A stretch of DNA of 64,000 nucleotides from Hyphococcus sp. (GTDB lineage: Bacteria > Pseudomonadota > Alphaproteobacteria > Caulobacterales > Parvularculaceae): the NCBI GenBank assembly GCA_021776455.1, contig JAJFFX010000008.1, positions 1-64,000 of the forward strand. Direction: 5' to 3'. The position numbers and the translations under genes were made by a program. A model generated the notes under the pieces. The model was given only the letters and a program-made list of their open reading frames with translations, ran no database searches and was not told where the DNA came from. Positions 54,646 to 64,000 of this stretch are shown here, piece by piece. Position 1 is the stretch's first letter. Every line of letters starts with the position of its first letter.

Positions 54646-55151
54646 ATGTTGTGGATCTGTCGCCTGAGCCGGTGACGAAGGATAATTTTTCCCAGTTTGG
54701 CAATGTTATCGAATCTGGAGGCGCGGAGCGCATTGTCATCAATGAAGGAACGACGGAGCGTTTTCATGCCTTGGCGATGCTCGATGTCGCCGATCAGCAG
54801 GGCGTGGGGATTCTTTCGATCTTTCGCGCTACGGCGCGCCCGATGCCGGTAAAAATTGCGATGATGGAGCGCCACCCGCATGGAAGCCAGGCTTTCTTTC
54901 CCTTGACTAATAAGCGATGGCTTATTGTTGTAAGCGCGGCGGAGACGCCGGCGCCAGATAATTTAAAAGCATTCTGGGCGCGCGGTAATCAGGGCGTCCA
55001 ATATGCAAAAAACATATGGCATCATCCGTTGTTAATTATTGAACCATGCCAAGATTTTCTGGTGGCCGATCGCGCCGGGCCCGGCGATAACCTTGAAGAG
55101 ATATGGTTTGGCGACAGCGTCTATGCGCGTCTGGGGCCTCCGCGTGACTGA
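54642..55151 (+). CDS. allA: Ureidoglycolate lyase
   Basis: This 169-aa cupin-fold enzyme splits ureidoglycolate into glyoxylate and urea. TKDNFSQFGNVIE near the N-terminus, MMERHPHGSQAFFPL and the NIWHHPLLII motif are typical. Its start overlaps the alc stop by 4 bases. It ends the purine route; no urease is found in the window to use the two urea molecules. Confidence 0.92.
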   Translation: MNVVDLSPEPVTKDNFSQFGNVIESGGAERIVINEGTTERFHALAMLDVADQQGVGILSIFRATARPMPVKIAMMERHPHGSQAFFPLTNKRWLIVVSAAETPAPDNLKAFWARGNQGVQYAKNIWHHPLLIIEPCQDFLVADRAGPGDNLEEIWFGDSVYARLGPPRD

Positions 55152-55177
55152 TCTGGATAATTTCAGGCCAGAGAAAA

Positions 55178-56089
55178 TTACAGCGGCTTAATCAAATGCG
55201 GAACACCATTTTGCCGGCACGCGGCGGCAAAGGTATTCGCCATCAACAGTGCAATTGTCATCGGCCCAACTCCGCCGGGCACGGGTGTGATATATCCGGC
55301 GACCGTAGCGGCGCTGGTGAAGTCAACATCACCGACAAGCCTGGTTTTGCCTTCACCTTTTTCCGGCGCCGCGATGCGGTTGATTCCGACATCAATCACT
55401 GTTGCGCCTGGTTTGATCCATTCGCCTTTGACCATTTCAGGTCGCCCGACCGCGGCAACGACAATATCGGCGAGGCGCACAACATCTTCAATATTTCTGG
55501 TTCTGCTATGCGCAATAGTAACTGTGCAATTCTCGGCAAGAAAGAGCTGGGCCGCCGGCTTGCCGACAATGTTTGAACGGCCGAGGATAACCGTATGAAG
55601 GCCGGATAAATTATCGCCTAGCACGGATTTAGCGAGGATAACGGAACCGGCCGGCGTGCAAGGGATCAACGCCTTGTCAAAATCGCCCGCGCCAAGGCGA
55701 CCGATATTGATCGGGTGAAATCCGTCAACATCCTTTTCCGGCGCAATCAATTCAATAATTTTTGTCGCATTGATGTGCGTCGGTAAGGGCAATTGAACGA
55801 GGATGCCGTTGACGACAGGGTCGCTATTCAGTTTGTTGATGAGAGCGATCAGGTCGTCCTCAGGCGTGTCGATGGGGAGCGTATGTTGAATAGAATTGAA
55901 GCCGACCTTCTCCGCTGTCCTGCCTTTGTTGCGGACATAGATCGAGCTTGCCGGATCTTCTCCGACAAGGACGACGGCAAGGCATGGGGGTGTCCCGGTT
56001 TCGCGAACATAGTCTTCTGTCTGCGCGGCTATCTTATAAGTTACGCGCGCGGCGATCACCTTGCCGTCGATGATAGTGGCTTCAGTCAT
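55178..56089 (-). CDS. folD: Methylene-THF dehydrogenase/cyclohydrolase
   Basis: This 303-aa bifunctional enzyme interconverts methylene-, methenyl- and 10-formyl-tetrahydrofolate using NADP. The catalytic lysine is in [22 protein letters not shown] lies in the middle, and the cofactor site is [19 protein letters not shown], with [14 protein letters not shown] near the end. It diverges from the formate genes, which also serve folate-bound one-carbon units. Confidence 0.94.
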   Translation of the reverse strand: MTEATIIDGKVIAARVTYKIAAQTEDYVRETGTPPCLAVVLVGEDPASSIYVRNKGRTAEKVGFNSIQHTLPIDTPEDDLIALINKLNSDPVVNGILVQLPLPTHINATKIIELIAPEKDVDGFHPINIGRLGAGDFDKALIPCTPAGSVILAKSVLGDNLSGLHTVILGRSNIVGKPAAQLFLAENCTVTIAHSRTRNIEDVVRLADIVVAAVGRPEMVKGEWIKPGATVIDVGINRIAAPEKGEGKTRLVGDVDFTSAATVAGYITPVPGGVGPMTIALLMANTFAAACRQNGVPHLIKPL

Positions 56090-56344
56090 TCTTGAGTACC
56101 TTTTTTAGACAGGTGAGATAGCGCATTGGCGCGGCGCCCGAAAGTCCTCTTTTTTGATCACACAGCCTTTGCAGCGCCGGCTGTTCCGCTTGTTTAGTTG
56201 AGAAAGAACTGGCCAACGGGTCAGTCTTTGAATAGTCCTTAATGGCGATAATTAGGGCGGAAAGCCTCAGAGCGAGGCTGATTGGATGACAAGGTCTTTT
56301 GGGAGTAGGCCTGACGGCCTGCTGCTATGGAGGACTTCGAACAG

Positions 56345-56647
56345 ATGGTTTGTTTTACGGATACTGATCGCGATAAGCTGGACGCGGCAGTGATGCGCCG
56401 CCTCATTGCTCATTTTGACGCCAACAAGGATGTGCAGAATATCGATTTGATGATTTTGGCCGGCTTCTGCCGGAATTGCCTCTCGAAATGGTATATGGCG
56501 GCGGCCGACGAGCACGGCGTCAATATTTCCGGTGAGGAGGCGCGCGAGTATATTTATGGTATGCCTTATGATCAATGGAAGGCGCAACATCAAAGGCCGG
56601 CGACGCCTGAACAGCTTGCGGCGATGGAGAGCCGTAAGAAAGGTTGA
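56345..56647 (+). CDS. DUF1244 family protein
   Basis: From ATG 56345, placed after GGAGG at 56329, the protein is 100 aa. It is a small soluble protein of the DUF1244 family, with AVMRRLIAHFDANKDVQNIDLMILAGFCRNCLSKWYMAAADEHG and EAREYIYGMPYDQWKAQHQ being the family core. The two cysteines in FCRNCLSKW may bind metal. Its function is unknown. It precedes the formate dehydrogenase operon by 55 bases. Confidence 0.87.
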   Translation: MVCFTDTDRDKLDAAVMRRLIAHFDANKDVQNIDLMILAGFCRNCLSKWYMAAADEHGVNISGEEAREYIYGMPYDQWKAQHQRPATPEQLAAMESRKKG

Positions 56648-56702
56648 CCACATGTGGGCAACGCGGCCTCTGGTCCGACTGACGTGAAACAAGAAGCGAG
56701 AA

Positions 56703-57194
56703 ATGGCTGCATTGATTGATAAACTTGAGCATGCTCCTGCCCGCCTGATCTGTGGGCGGCATGATAACCGTCCGGACGCATTGTTGGAAATTTTGCACGA
56801 AGTGCAAACGGCCGAAGGCTGGCTCAGCGATGATGCGCTCCGCACTATCGCTGACGCGCTCAATATTTCCCGCGCAGAGATCCATGGCGTGGTTAGTTTC
56901 TACCATGATTATAAACGCAGGGAGTCAGCTAAACATTGTATAAAATTATGTCGCGCCGAGGCCTGTCAAGCGGTTGGGGCAGAAGCGCTTGCGGCTCATG
57001 CAGAAAAGAAATGGAATGCGCCGACCAGCGGGAACGGTGCAGATAATCAGATTGAGTTGGAGGCGGTTTACTGCCTTGGCAATTGCGCCCTCGGTCCGTC
57101 AGCGATGATTGATGGCGAGCTTTTTGGTCGGGTGACGCCAGAACGTCTGGACGCGCTGGCTGAGCAATCCATTGAAAAAGCGGAGCGCGGATGA
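56703..57194 (+). CDS. fdsG: NAD-linked formate dehydrogenase gamma subunit
   Basis: This 163-aa NuoE-like subunit carries one [2Fe-2S] cluster with ligands in CRAEACQAVG and CLGNCALGPS. It is part of the cytosolic formate dehydrogenase and works with FdsB in passing electrons to NAD. The gene order G-B-A matches the Cupriavidus/Rhodobacter fds operons. It overlaps fdsB by 4 bases. Confidence 0.92.
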   Translation: MAALIDKLEHAPARLICGRHDNRPDALLEILHEVQTAEGWLSDDALRTIADALNISRAEIHGVVSFYHDYKRRESAKHCIKLCRAEACQAVGAEALAAHAEKKWNAPTSGNGADNQIELEAVYCLGNCALGPSAMIDGELFGRVTPERLDALAEQSIEKAERG

Positions 57195-58735
57195 TGGTTG
57201 GCGGACCGATTAGGATTTATGTGCCCTGCGACGCCGCCGCAATCTCAGTCGGCGCCGATGATGTGGCGGCTTCGATCCGCCGCGAAGCCAATAGGCGCAA
57301 GATTGATCTTGAACTCATCCGCAACGGCTCGCGCGGTATGTTGTGGCTGGAACCTTTAGTTGAGGTGGAAACTGGAGATGGGCGGATTGCTTACGGACCG
57401 GTTGCTGATGGCGATGTTGCGTCACTGTTTGACGCCGATTTCCTAAGCGGCGGCGATCATGCGCTGGCGCACGGGATGACCGAACAGATTGCCTATTTCG
57501 CCCGGCAGGAGCGTGTAACCTTCGCGCGTTGTGGCGTGATTGATCCTTTGTGTCTTGCTGACTTTGAGGCTCATGGAGGTCTTCTCGGATTGCGCAAAGC
57601 ATTGGCGATCTCGCCGACGGAGATCGTGGACGTTGTTGTGGCATCGGGGCTGCGCGGTCGCGGCGGCGCTGGATTTCCAACCGGAATCAAATGGAAGACC
57701 GCGCTCGAACAACTGAGCGACGAGAAGTATATCTGTTGCAATGCTGATGAAGGCGACAGCGGTACGTTTGCTGACCGGATGTTAATGGAAGGCGATTCAT
57801 TCTCATTGCTTGAAGGGATGGTGATCGCCGGACGCGCCGTCGGCGCGGCGACAGGATATATTTATCTGCGTTCTGAATACCCTCATGCGATTAAAACCAT
57901 GCGGTGCGCGGTAGATATCTGGCGCGAGGCAGGCCTGCTTGGCGATGATATTGAACGCTCCGGTACGAGTTTCGATATTCATATTCGTGTTGGCGCCGGG
58001 GCCTATATCTGCGGCGAAGAGAGTTCAATGCTGGAAAGTCTTGAGGGCAAGCGCGGTGAGGTGAAAGTGAAACCGCCGATCCCTGCGATCAGCGGGTTGT
58101 TTGGTAAGCCGACGATTGTCAACAATGTCCTGACATTGGCGACCACGCCGTTTCTTCTAGCCAAAGGAGCCGCGCATTATAACAATTTCGGCGTTGGCGG
58201 TTCGCGTGGCACGCAACCGTTTCAACTGGCGGGCGACGTCGCGCGCGGTGGTCTGGTTGAAAAGGCTTTTGGGGTTACTTTGCGTGAATTGGTCGAAGAT
58301 TTTGGCGGCGGTACGCGTTCCGGTAAGCCAATACGAGCGGTTCAGGCGGGCGGGCCGCTTGGGGCTTATATTCCGACCCGGGGTTTCGATGTAGAAATGG
58401 ACTATGAAGCGCTGGCAAAGGCAGGCGCAATGCTTGGCCATGGTGGTGTGGTGGTTTTTAACGACACTGTCGATATGGCGCACCAAGCGCGGTTCGCGAT
58501 GGAGTTTTGTGAAATCGAATCTTGCGGAAAATGCACTCCCTGTCGTATTGGCGCTGTGCGCGGCAAAGAAACGATCGATAAAATTATCGCCGGCGAAAAT
58601 CGTGCGGAAAACCTGGAAGTCCTTGATAATTTGTGTGACCTTATGACGAACGCTTCACTGTGCGCCATGGGCGGCCTGACGCCAATGCCGGTGCAAAGTG
58701 CGGTGAAACATTTTCCGGAAGATTTCGGCGGCTAG
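57191..58735 (+). CDS. fdsB: NAD-linked formate dehydrogenase beta subunit
   Basis: This 514-aa NuoF-like subunit has a thioredoxin-like N-domain of about 100 residues, the FMN/NAD site (SGLRGRGGAGFPTGIKWK, CNADEGDSGTFADR, GAGAYICGEESSMLES) and the [4Fe-4S] ligands in ESCGKCTPCRIG. It binds NAD and FMN in the complex. It overlaps fdsG; 23 bases separate it from fdsA. Confidence 0.93.
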   Translation: MMVGGPIRIYVPCDAAAISVGADDVAASIRREANRRKIDLELIRNGSRGMLWLEPLVEVETGDGRIAYGPVADGDVASLFDADFLSGGDHALAHGMTEQIAYFARQERVTFARCGVIDPLCLADFEAHGGLLGLRKALAISPTEIVDVVVASGLRGRGGAGFPTGIKWKTALEQLSDEKYICCNADEGDSGTFADRMLMEGDSFSLLEGMVIAGRAVGAATGYIYLRSEYPHAIKTMRCAVDIWREAGLLGDDIERSGTSFDIHIRVGAGAYICGEESSMLESLEGKRGEVKVKPPIPAISGLFGKPTIVNNVLTLATTPFLLAKGAAHYNNFGVGGSRGTQPFQLAGDVARGGLVEKAFGVTLRELVEDFGGGTRSGKPIRAVQAGGPLGAYIPTRGFDVEMDYEALAKAGAMLGHGGVVVFNDTVDMAHQARFAMEFCEIESCGKCTPCRIGAVRGKETIDKIIAGENRAENLEVLDNLCDLMTNASLCAMGGLTPMPVQSAVKHFPEDFGG

Positions 58736-58758
58736 CCCCCGCTTGGTAAGGAAGCAAG

Positions 58759-61599
58759 ATGCCTATTCTTCGAGAAAAAGATTTCGGCACGCCGGATGTG
58801 AACGCCGCCGAGATTGTCTCGGTTGAGATAGATGGGCATACGGTGAGCGTTCCCGCTGGCGTTTCAGTCATGCGTGCAGCCGCGATTGCCGGGCTCTCAA
58901 TCCCAAAACTTTGCGCCACGGACCAGCTAAAGGCGTTCGGCTCCTGCCGGCTTTGCCTCGTTGAGGTTGAAGGCCGTAAGGGAACACCCGCCTCATGCAC
59001 AACGCTGGTCGAAGACGGTATGAGAGTCCGCACACAGACGGAAAACCTGGCAACGCTGCGTCGAGGAGTAATGGAATTATATATTTCCGATCACCCGCTT
59101 GATTGCTTGACCTGCTCCGATAATGGCGATTGTGAGCTGCAGGATATGGCTGGTGCGGTGGGTTTGCGCGATGTTCGCTACGGCTATGCGGGCGACAGCC
59201 ATCTGGATGCTAAAAAAGACGAGAGCAATCCCTATTTTTCATTTGATCCGTCGAAATGCATTGTTTGTTCACGTTGCGTGCGTGCCTGTGATGAAGTCCA
59301 GGGCACACTTGCCCTGACGATTGAGGGGAGGGGCTTTGGCTCGAAAGTATCAGCCTCTATGGGTGAGGATTTTTTCACCTCCGAATGCGTTTCCTGCGGC
59401 GCATGCGTCGAGGCCTGCCCGACCGCGACTTTACAGGAAAAATCTGTCATCGATCATGGCGTGCCAGACCGCACAGTGTTGACGACCTGCGCCTATTGCG
59501 GCGTTGGCTGTTCGTTCAAGGCGGAAATCAAAGGCGATCAGGTCGTGCGTATGACGCCCTTTAAGGAAGGTAAAGCCAATCACGGACATTCTTGCGTCAA
59601 AGGTCGATTTGCCTGGGGTTACGCGACGCATAAGGACCGGATTACAAAACCAATGATCCGTGAGAATATTACGGATCCATGGCGCGAGGTATCCTGGGAC
59701 GAGGCGATTGGTTTTGCGGCAAGCCGCCTCAAAGCCACTCAGGAAAAACATGGCCGCAAATCCATAGGCGCGATTTCATCTTCTCGCTGCACTATTGAAG
59801 AGGTCTGGTTGGTTCAAAAACTGGTGCGCACCGCGTTTTCAAACAATAATGTCGACACTTGCGCGCGTGTCTGTCATTCGCCGACAGGCTATGGCCTGAA
59901 GCAGACCTTCGGCACATCTGCGGGCACCCAGGATTTCGATTCTGTCGCCGAGGCTGGCACGATTATGGTGATCGGCGCCAATCCGACCGATGCGCATCCG
60001 GTATTTGCGTCACAGATGAAACGGCGCTTGCGTGAGGGCGCCAAGCTTATCGTTGTTGACCCGCGCGCTATCGACCTTGTCCGCTCGCCTCATATTGAGG
60101 CTGCACACCATCTGGCGTTGCGCCCGGGAACGAATGTCGCTCTGATTAACGCCTTTTCCTATGTCGCCGCCGTAGACGGTCTGATTGATGAGGCGTTTGT
60201 TGAAGAGCGATGCGATCTTTCAACCTTCCGTGAGTGGCTCGGATTCATCAAGTCGGACGAAAATGCACCAGAGGCAGTGGCAAAGATCACTGGCGTGCCG
60301 ACAGAAGACATCCGCGCCGCCGCGAGGCTTTATGCGACAACCAAAAATGCGGCAATCTATTACGGTCTTGGCGTCACCGAACACAGTCAGGGCTCGACCA
60401 TGGTCATGGGGCTGGCGAACCTTGCGATGGCGACCGGTAATATCGGTCGGCGCGGCGTTGGCGTAAACCCACTACGTGGACAGAATAATGTTCAGGGCTC
60501 GTGCGACATGGGCTCCTTCCCACACGAGTTCTCTGGATACCGGCCTGTCTCCGACGATGGCGTGCGCGCTGTGTTTGAAAAGGCCTGGGGCCGGCGCCAA
60601 GATCCTGAGCCTGGTTATCGCATCCCGAATATGTTCGACGAAGCCTGCGCGGGTTCTTTTAAAGGGCTTTACATACAGGGTGAGGATGTCGCGCAATCCG
60701 ATCCCGACACTACCCATGTGGAGGCGGCGCTCAAGGCGTTGAATGTCCTCATTGTCCAGGACCTTTTCCTCAACGAGACCGCACGCTTTGCCCATGTCTT
60801 CCTGCCGGGGACCTCTTTTCTTGAAAAAGATGGTTGTTTCATCAATGCCGAGCGCCGAATAAATCGCGTACGCCCGGTCATGAAGTCGCAAACCGGCAAG
60901 GATGAATGGGAAGTAACGCAAGACCTCGCCCGTGCGCTTGGTTATGAAATGGGCCATGGCTCGGCTTCAGCGATCATGGATGAAATCGCGGCGTTGACGC
61001 CGACATTTAAGAATATTTCCTACGCGCTGCTTGACGAGAAAGGCAGCGTCCAATGGCCATGCAACGACGCTTCGCCGGACGGCACGCCGATTATGCATGT
61101 TGACGGCTTCGTGCGTGGCAAGGGAGCGTTTGTCGTTACCGAGTATGTGCCGACGGAAGAAAAAACAAATCGCAAATTCCCGCTGATCCTGACGACGGGA
61201 CGCATCTTGAGCCAGTATAATGTCGGCGCACAAACACGGCGTACGGAAAATGTTGACTGGTGGGAAGAAGACGTTCTGGAGATTCACCCCTCTGACGCCG
61301 AAATGCGCGGCGTACGTGACGGGCAATGGGTGTCGGTCCGCAGCCGCAAAGGCGAAACCAGCTTGCGCGCGGTGATTTCCGAGCGCATGGCGCCGGGCGT
61401 TGTCTATACGACATTCCACCACCCGGAATCTGGTGCTAATGTGATAACGACAGAGCTTTCCGATTGGGCGACGTCCTGTCCGGAATACAAGGTGACGGCA
61501 GTCGAAGTTGCGCCGGCGAATCACAAGTCGGACTGGCAAAATACTTATGAACGCGAAACGCCGGGCTATCGCCGGATCGCCAAGATACCGGCTGAATAA
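58759..61599 (+). CDS. fdsA: NAD-linked formate dehydrogenase catalytic subunit
   Basis: This 946-aa subunit has, in order, a NuoG-like [2Fe-2S] domain (GSCRLCLVEV), a His/Cys [4Fe-4S] site (DHPLDCLTCSDNGDCELQ), two ferredoxin clusters (CIVCSRCVRACDE, CVSCGACVEACPT), a further [4Fe-4S] site at TTCAYCGVGCSF and the bis-molybdopterin domain. The molybdenum ligand is Cys372 in RVCHSPTGYG, so selenocysteine is not needed. It oxidises formate to CO2. All cluster ligands I can check are present. Confidence 0.94.
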   Translation: MPILREKDFGTPDVNAAEIVSVEIDGHTVSVPAGVSVMRAAAIAGLSIPKLCATDQLKAFGSCRLCLVEVEGRKGTPASCTTLVEDGMRVRTQTENLATLRRGVMELYISDHPLDCLTCSDNGDCELQDMAGAVGLRDVRYGYAGDSHLDAKKDESNPYFSFDPSKCIVCSRCVRACDEVQGTLALTIEGRGFGSKVSASMGEDFFTSECVSCGACVEACPTATLQEKSVIDHGVPDRTVLTTCAYCGVGCSFKAEIKGDQVVRMTPFKEGKANHGHSCVKGRFAWGYATHKDRITKPMIRENITDPWREVSWDEAIGFAASRLKATQEKHGRKSIGAISSSRCTIEEVWLVQKLVRTAFSNNNVDTCARVCHSPTGYGLKQTFGTSAGTQDFDSVAEAGTIMVIGANPTDAHPVFASQMKRRLREGAKLIVVDPRAIDLVRSPHIEAAHHLALRPGTNVALINAFSYVAAVDGLIDEAFVEERCDLSTFREWLGFIKSDENAPEAVAKITGVPTEDIRAAARLYATTKNAAIYYGLGVTEHSQGSTMVMGLANLAMATGNIGRRGVGVNPLRGQNNVQGSCDMGSFPHEFSGYRPVSDDGVRAVFEKAWGRRQDPEPGYRIPNMFDEACAGSFKGLYIQGEDVAQSDPDTTHVEAALKALNVLIVQDLFLNETARFAHVFLPGTSFLEKDGCFINAERRINRVRPVMKSQTGKDEWEVTQDLARALGYEMGHGSASAIMDEIAALTPTFKNISYALLDEKGSVQWPCNDASPDGTPIMHVDGFVRGKGAFVVTEYVPTEEKTNRKFPLILTTGRILSQYNVGAQTRRTENVDWWEEDVLEIHPSDAEMRGVRDGQWVSVRSRKGETSLRAVISERMAPGVVYTTFHHPESGANVITTELSDWATSCPEYKVTAVEVAPANHKSDWQNTYERETPGYRRIAKIPAE

Positions 61600-61604
61600 G
61601 GCTT

Positions 61605-62408
61605 ATGTTTCCCGTCAAAGTAATCGGCGAGGCAGCGCCGCCGGACAGCGAGACCACTATCCGTGTTGCCGATGGCGGAGAAGAACAGTGGCGTGTGCCG
61701 GAAGAAACGCCCGTCGCCTTGGTTTATAATCGACGTAATTACGCTGTGATGCTGGCAACGCCGCAGGATCTGATTGATTTTGCCGTCGGCTTTACATTGA
61801 CGGAACGCATTGTCGGATCGGTCAGCAATATCCTCGGGCTTGATATCATCCATACCGAGCGCGGCGCCGATTTACGACTGCGCATAGCAGAGCACTATCT
61901 TGAGCGGTTCGATCTGCGCCAACGTCGTCGCAACCTACCGGGAAATACTGGTTGCGGTGTTTGCGGGCTTGAAAATGCCGATACATTTTTCCAACCCTTG
62001 CCGAAGGTTGCGACTAAAAAAACCTCACTCAATTTGTCTGCAGTTTCTAAGGCGATTGATGCGCTCCCCGTACGCCAACCAATCAACCAGAGAACGCGCG
62101 CCGTTCATGCCGCCGCCTGGGTCAATTTTGACGGCGCGATATTGCATTTGCGCGAAGATGTGGGTCGTCACAATGCGCTCGACAAGTTGCTTGGCGCCCT
62201 GGCGCTAGAGGACGCAGACATAAGGGGTGGATTTGTTTTAGTATCGAGCCGGTGTTCTTATGAACTGATCGAAAAAGCAGCACATTGCGGCGTGACAGCG
62301 CTGGCCTCAATCTCCAGCCCGACAAATTTTGCTTTGCGCAAAGCGGCGGAGGCCAATATTGCTCTCTATGCACGCACCGCCACTGGCGTTGGAGAAATTA
62401 CCAGCTAG
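61605..62408 (+). CDS. fdhD: Formate dehydrogenase sulfurtransferase FdhD
   Basis: This 267-aa protein transfers sulfur to the molybdenum cofactor of formate dehydrogenase. The family markers are VALVYNRRNYAVMLATPQDLIDFAVGFTLTE, the cysteine loop GNTGCGVCGLEN and RAVHAAAWVNFDGAILHLREDVGRHNALDKLLG. It lies 5 bases after fdsA, in the same transcript. Confidence 0.93.
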   Translation: MFPVKVIGEAAPPDSETTIRVADGGEEQWRVPEETPVALVYNRRNYAVMLATPQDLIDFAVGFTLTERIVGSVSNILGLDIIHTERGADLRLRIAEHYLERFDLRQRRRNLPGNTGCGVCGLENADTFFQPLPKVATKKTSLNLSAVSKAIDALPVRQPINQRTRAVHAAAWVNFDGAILHLREDVGRHNALDKLLGALALEDADIRGGFVLVSSRCSYELIEKAAHCGVTALASISSPTNFALRKAAEANIALYARTATGVGEITS

Positions 62409-62728
62409 CCTGTAACAATCTCTTTCTGCGAAATTTCTTACCCCGCGCGGCGCCTCGGACAGAATGCTGATAAGGAGTGATTTGTAATACTAAGAGCGAT
62501 TTTTTGGCAGATAAATTACAATCATCATGGTGAATTTGGAGAATGATATCATTTACGGAAAAGGTCGTTCAGCTGACTGGTCGGGTCATCGCGAATAGGC
62601 AAGGATGAAGTTCGTCAGACCATGTTCACGCGTATCACGGCGCTTTGAGGTGAATAAAATCCGAGCCGGCCTGTTGGCGGTGTTGAAATAAAAAAGGAAC
62701 GGCCTAGATAAATGCCGTCAAGATACAA
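62409..62728. other. Gap between fdhD and fhs
   Basis: 320 bases without a supported gene. The small delta subunit gene fdsD, which usually follows fdhD in fds operons, could not be found in any frame. TTGTAAT (62482-62488) and ATTACAA (62515-62521) form an inverted repeat with a 26-base spacer and could be a regulatory site or weak hairpin. Confidence 0.4.
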
Positions 62729-64000
62729 ATGACCGACAATAAACTTCCGCCGCCAGGCGCTCCCGATATTGAGATTGCCCGCGCCGCAAGGATGGAGGCT
62801 ATCCTGCCGCTTGCCGAACAGCGGCTTGGCGTGCCGGCTGACGCACTCGTTCCTTATGGTCATTACAAAGCGAAACTGACTCTCGACTATATTGCCTCAA
62901 TCCAGGATCGGCCCAAAGGCAAACTCGTGCTTGTCACCGCGATCACGCCAACCCCGGCGGGCGAGGGCAAGACTACCACCAGTGTCGGCCTCAATGACGG
63001 GTTCAATAAAATCGGCGTCAAGTCGATGGTATGTCTGCGTGAACCGTCGCTCGGCCCATGCTTCGGCATGAAGGGCGGGGCCGCCGGCGGCGGGCGGGCG
63101 CAAGTTATGCCGATGGAGGATATTAATCTCCACTTTAACGGCGATTTTCATGCTATTACGTCCGCGCACAATCTTTTAGCGGCGTTAATTGATAATCATA
63201 TTCATTGGGGCAATGAACAAAATATTGATCCACGACGGGTCAGTTGGCGCCGTGTTGTCGACATGAACGACAGGGCGCTTCGCAACATAAATATCGGTCT
63301 GGGCGGCCCAGCGCATGGCGTACCGCGTGAGAGCGGGTTTGATATTACCGTTGCATCAGAGGTTATGGCGATCTTGTGCCTGGCGAGTGATCTTGTCGAT
63401 CTGAAGCGCCGCATCGGCAAAATTATCATTGCTCGCAGGCATGATAAAAGCCCGGTCACCGCGCATGATATTGGCGCAGACAGTGCGATGGTGGTGTTAT
63501 TGAAAGATGCGCTGCAGCCCAATCTAGTTCAGAGCATCGAACACAATTTAGCATTCATTCATGGCGGACCGTTCGCGAATATCGCTCATGGATGTAACTC
63601 CGTGATGGCGACGAAAACCGCCCTGCTACTTGCCGATATAGTCGTCACTGAAGCGGGGTTTGGGGCAGATCTCGGCGCCGAAAAATTTCTCGACATTAAA
63701 TGCCGCCAGTCCGGCTTGCGCCCCGACGCGATTGTACTCGTCGCCACTATCCGGGCGTTGAAAATGCAAGGAGGCGTTGCCAAGGGCGCGCTTGGACCGC
63801 CGAACGCCGATGCAGTTGAGCGCGGCTGCGCCAATATCGTCCGGCATATTGATAATTTAAAAACATATGGCATAACGCCGATCATCGCGATCAACCATTT
63901 TGTCAAAGACACGGATGAGGAAATCGCCGTTCTGGAACGCGTCTGTAAGGAACAGGGCGTACGGTTCGCGATTGCCAGACATTGGGCGGAGGGGGGTGCG
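62729..64000 (+). CDS. fhs: Formate-tetrahydrofolate ligase (partial)
   Basis: The frame from ATG 62729 stays open to the window edge (424 codons) and is therefore absent from the ORF track. It encodes the N-terminal three quarters of formate-THF ligase: [41 protein letters not shown] (ATP site), [38 protein letters not shown] and [21 protein letters not shown]. It makes 10-formyl-THF from formate and ATP. The residual part of the roughly 555-aa protein lies beyond 64000. Confidence 0.94.
   Translation, partial: MTDNKLPPPGAPDIEIARAARMEAILPLAEQRLGVPADALVPYGHYKAKLTLDYIASIQDRPKGKLVLVTAITPTPAGEGKTTTSVGLNDGFNKIGVKSMVCLREPSLGPCFGMKGGAAGGGRAQVMPMEDINLHFNGDFHAITSAHNLLAALIDNHIHWGNEQNIDPRRVSWRRVVDMNDRALRNINIGLGGPAHGVPRESGFDITVASEVMAILCLASDLVDLKRRIGKIIIARRHDKSPVTAHDIGADSAMVVLLKDALQPNLVQSIEHNLAFIHGGPFANIAHGCNSVMATKTALLLADIVVTEAGFGADLGAEKFLDIKCRQSGLRPDAIVLVATIRALKMQGGVAKGALGPPNADAVERGCANIVRHIDNLKTYGITPIIAINHFVKDTDEEIAVLERVCKEQGVRFAIARHWAEGGA

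Noticed and set aside
56267-56863. 198-codon minus ORF
   Set aside because: It runs antisense through the DUF1244 gene and the start of fdsG and has no protein-like features.
59860-59900. Selenocysteine site in formate dehydrogenase
   Set aside because: The metal-ligand position is an ordinary TGT cysteine codon and no in-frame TGA is present.
60967-61539. 190-codon minus ORF
   Set aside because: Antisense shadow of the fdsA C-terminal region.
62409-62728. A hidden fdsD gene after fdhD
   Set aside because: No frame gives a small protein resembling the delta subunit.
1-64000. CRISPR array, tRNA or rRNA genes, prophage or defence island
   Set aside because: No regular short repeats, cloverleaf-like sequences, phage structural genes or known defence genes were seen.

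Overview
The window looks like chromosomal DNA of an aerobic, heterotrophic alphaproteobacterium. This rests on the glpSTPQUV-type glycerol ABC transporter, the membrane-bound PuuD-type urate oxidase with a C-terminal cytochrome c, the soluble NAD-linked molybdenum formate dehydrogenase, DUF1244, and a remnant of a flavin-dependent tryptophan halogenase. The last is common in Caulobacterales, Hyphomonadaceae and Parvularcula-like groups. Genus cannot be told from the sequence alone. I saw no rRNA, tRNA, CRISPR array, prophage or intact insertion sequence.

Layout. 1-919 is a decayed left edge with a transposase N-terminal remnant. 920-5227 is a tight three-gene unit: a DUF3604 PHP-like protein, a membrane-anchored PpiC isomerase and a HupE/UreJ-like membrane protein. 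5488-10938 is a four-gene operon of permease, glutamine-synthetase-like ligase, aldehyde dehydrogenase and iron alcohol dehydrogenase; I read it as gamma-glutamylation catabolism of ethanolamine or a similar amino alcohol. 10960-16898 (minus) is glpSTPQUV. A lipase-like hydrolase and a glycerophosphodiesterase follow (17142-19187). 19413-24196 (minus) is an MMPL/RND exporter, LolA-like protein and outer-membrane barrel triad. A GST and a LysR regulator come next, then about 1 kb of pseudogene debris (methyltransferase and tryptophan halogenase).

27100-37483 is a complete chemotaxis operon: STAS, cheY, cheA, cheW, cheR, cheY, an unknown 130-aa gene, a 1098-aa receptor with five PAS-like modules, cheB and cheD. 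37982-43018 is a deoxynucleoside/deoxyribose module: deoC plus an ALDH16-like pair of aldehyde dehydrogenase genes, converging on a ribokinase-family gene and a nucleoside 2-deoxyribosyltransferase. After ung, 44192-55151 holds an almost unbroken purine catabolic cluster from guanine to glyoxylate: hiuH (uraH), xdhABC, guaD, puuD, puuE, uraD, alc and allA. The right end is one-carbon metabolism: folD, DUF1244, fdsGBA, fdhD and the start of fhs, which runs off the window.

Together the genes describe a scavenger that takes nitrogen and carbon from nucleic acids (purines, deoxyribose), membrane lipids (glycerol, glycerophosphodiesters, probably ethanolamine) and one-carbon units, and that moves by chemotaxis. 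The least explained parts are the DUF3604/PpiC/HupE unit, the putative amino-alcohol gamma-glutamylation operon, the split ALDH16-like pair, the tandem-PAS receptor and the unknown gene in the che operon. All calls are from reading the sequence and the supplied translations; no database search was run.
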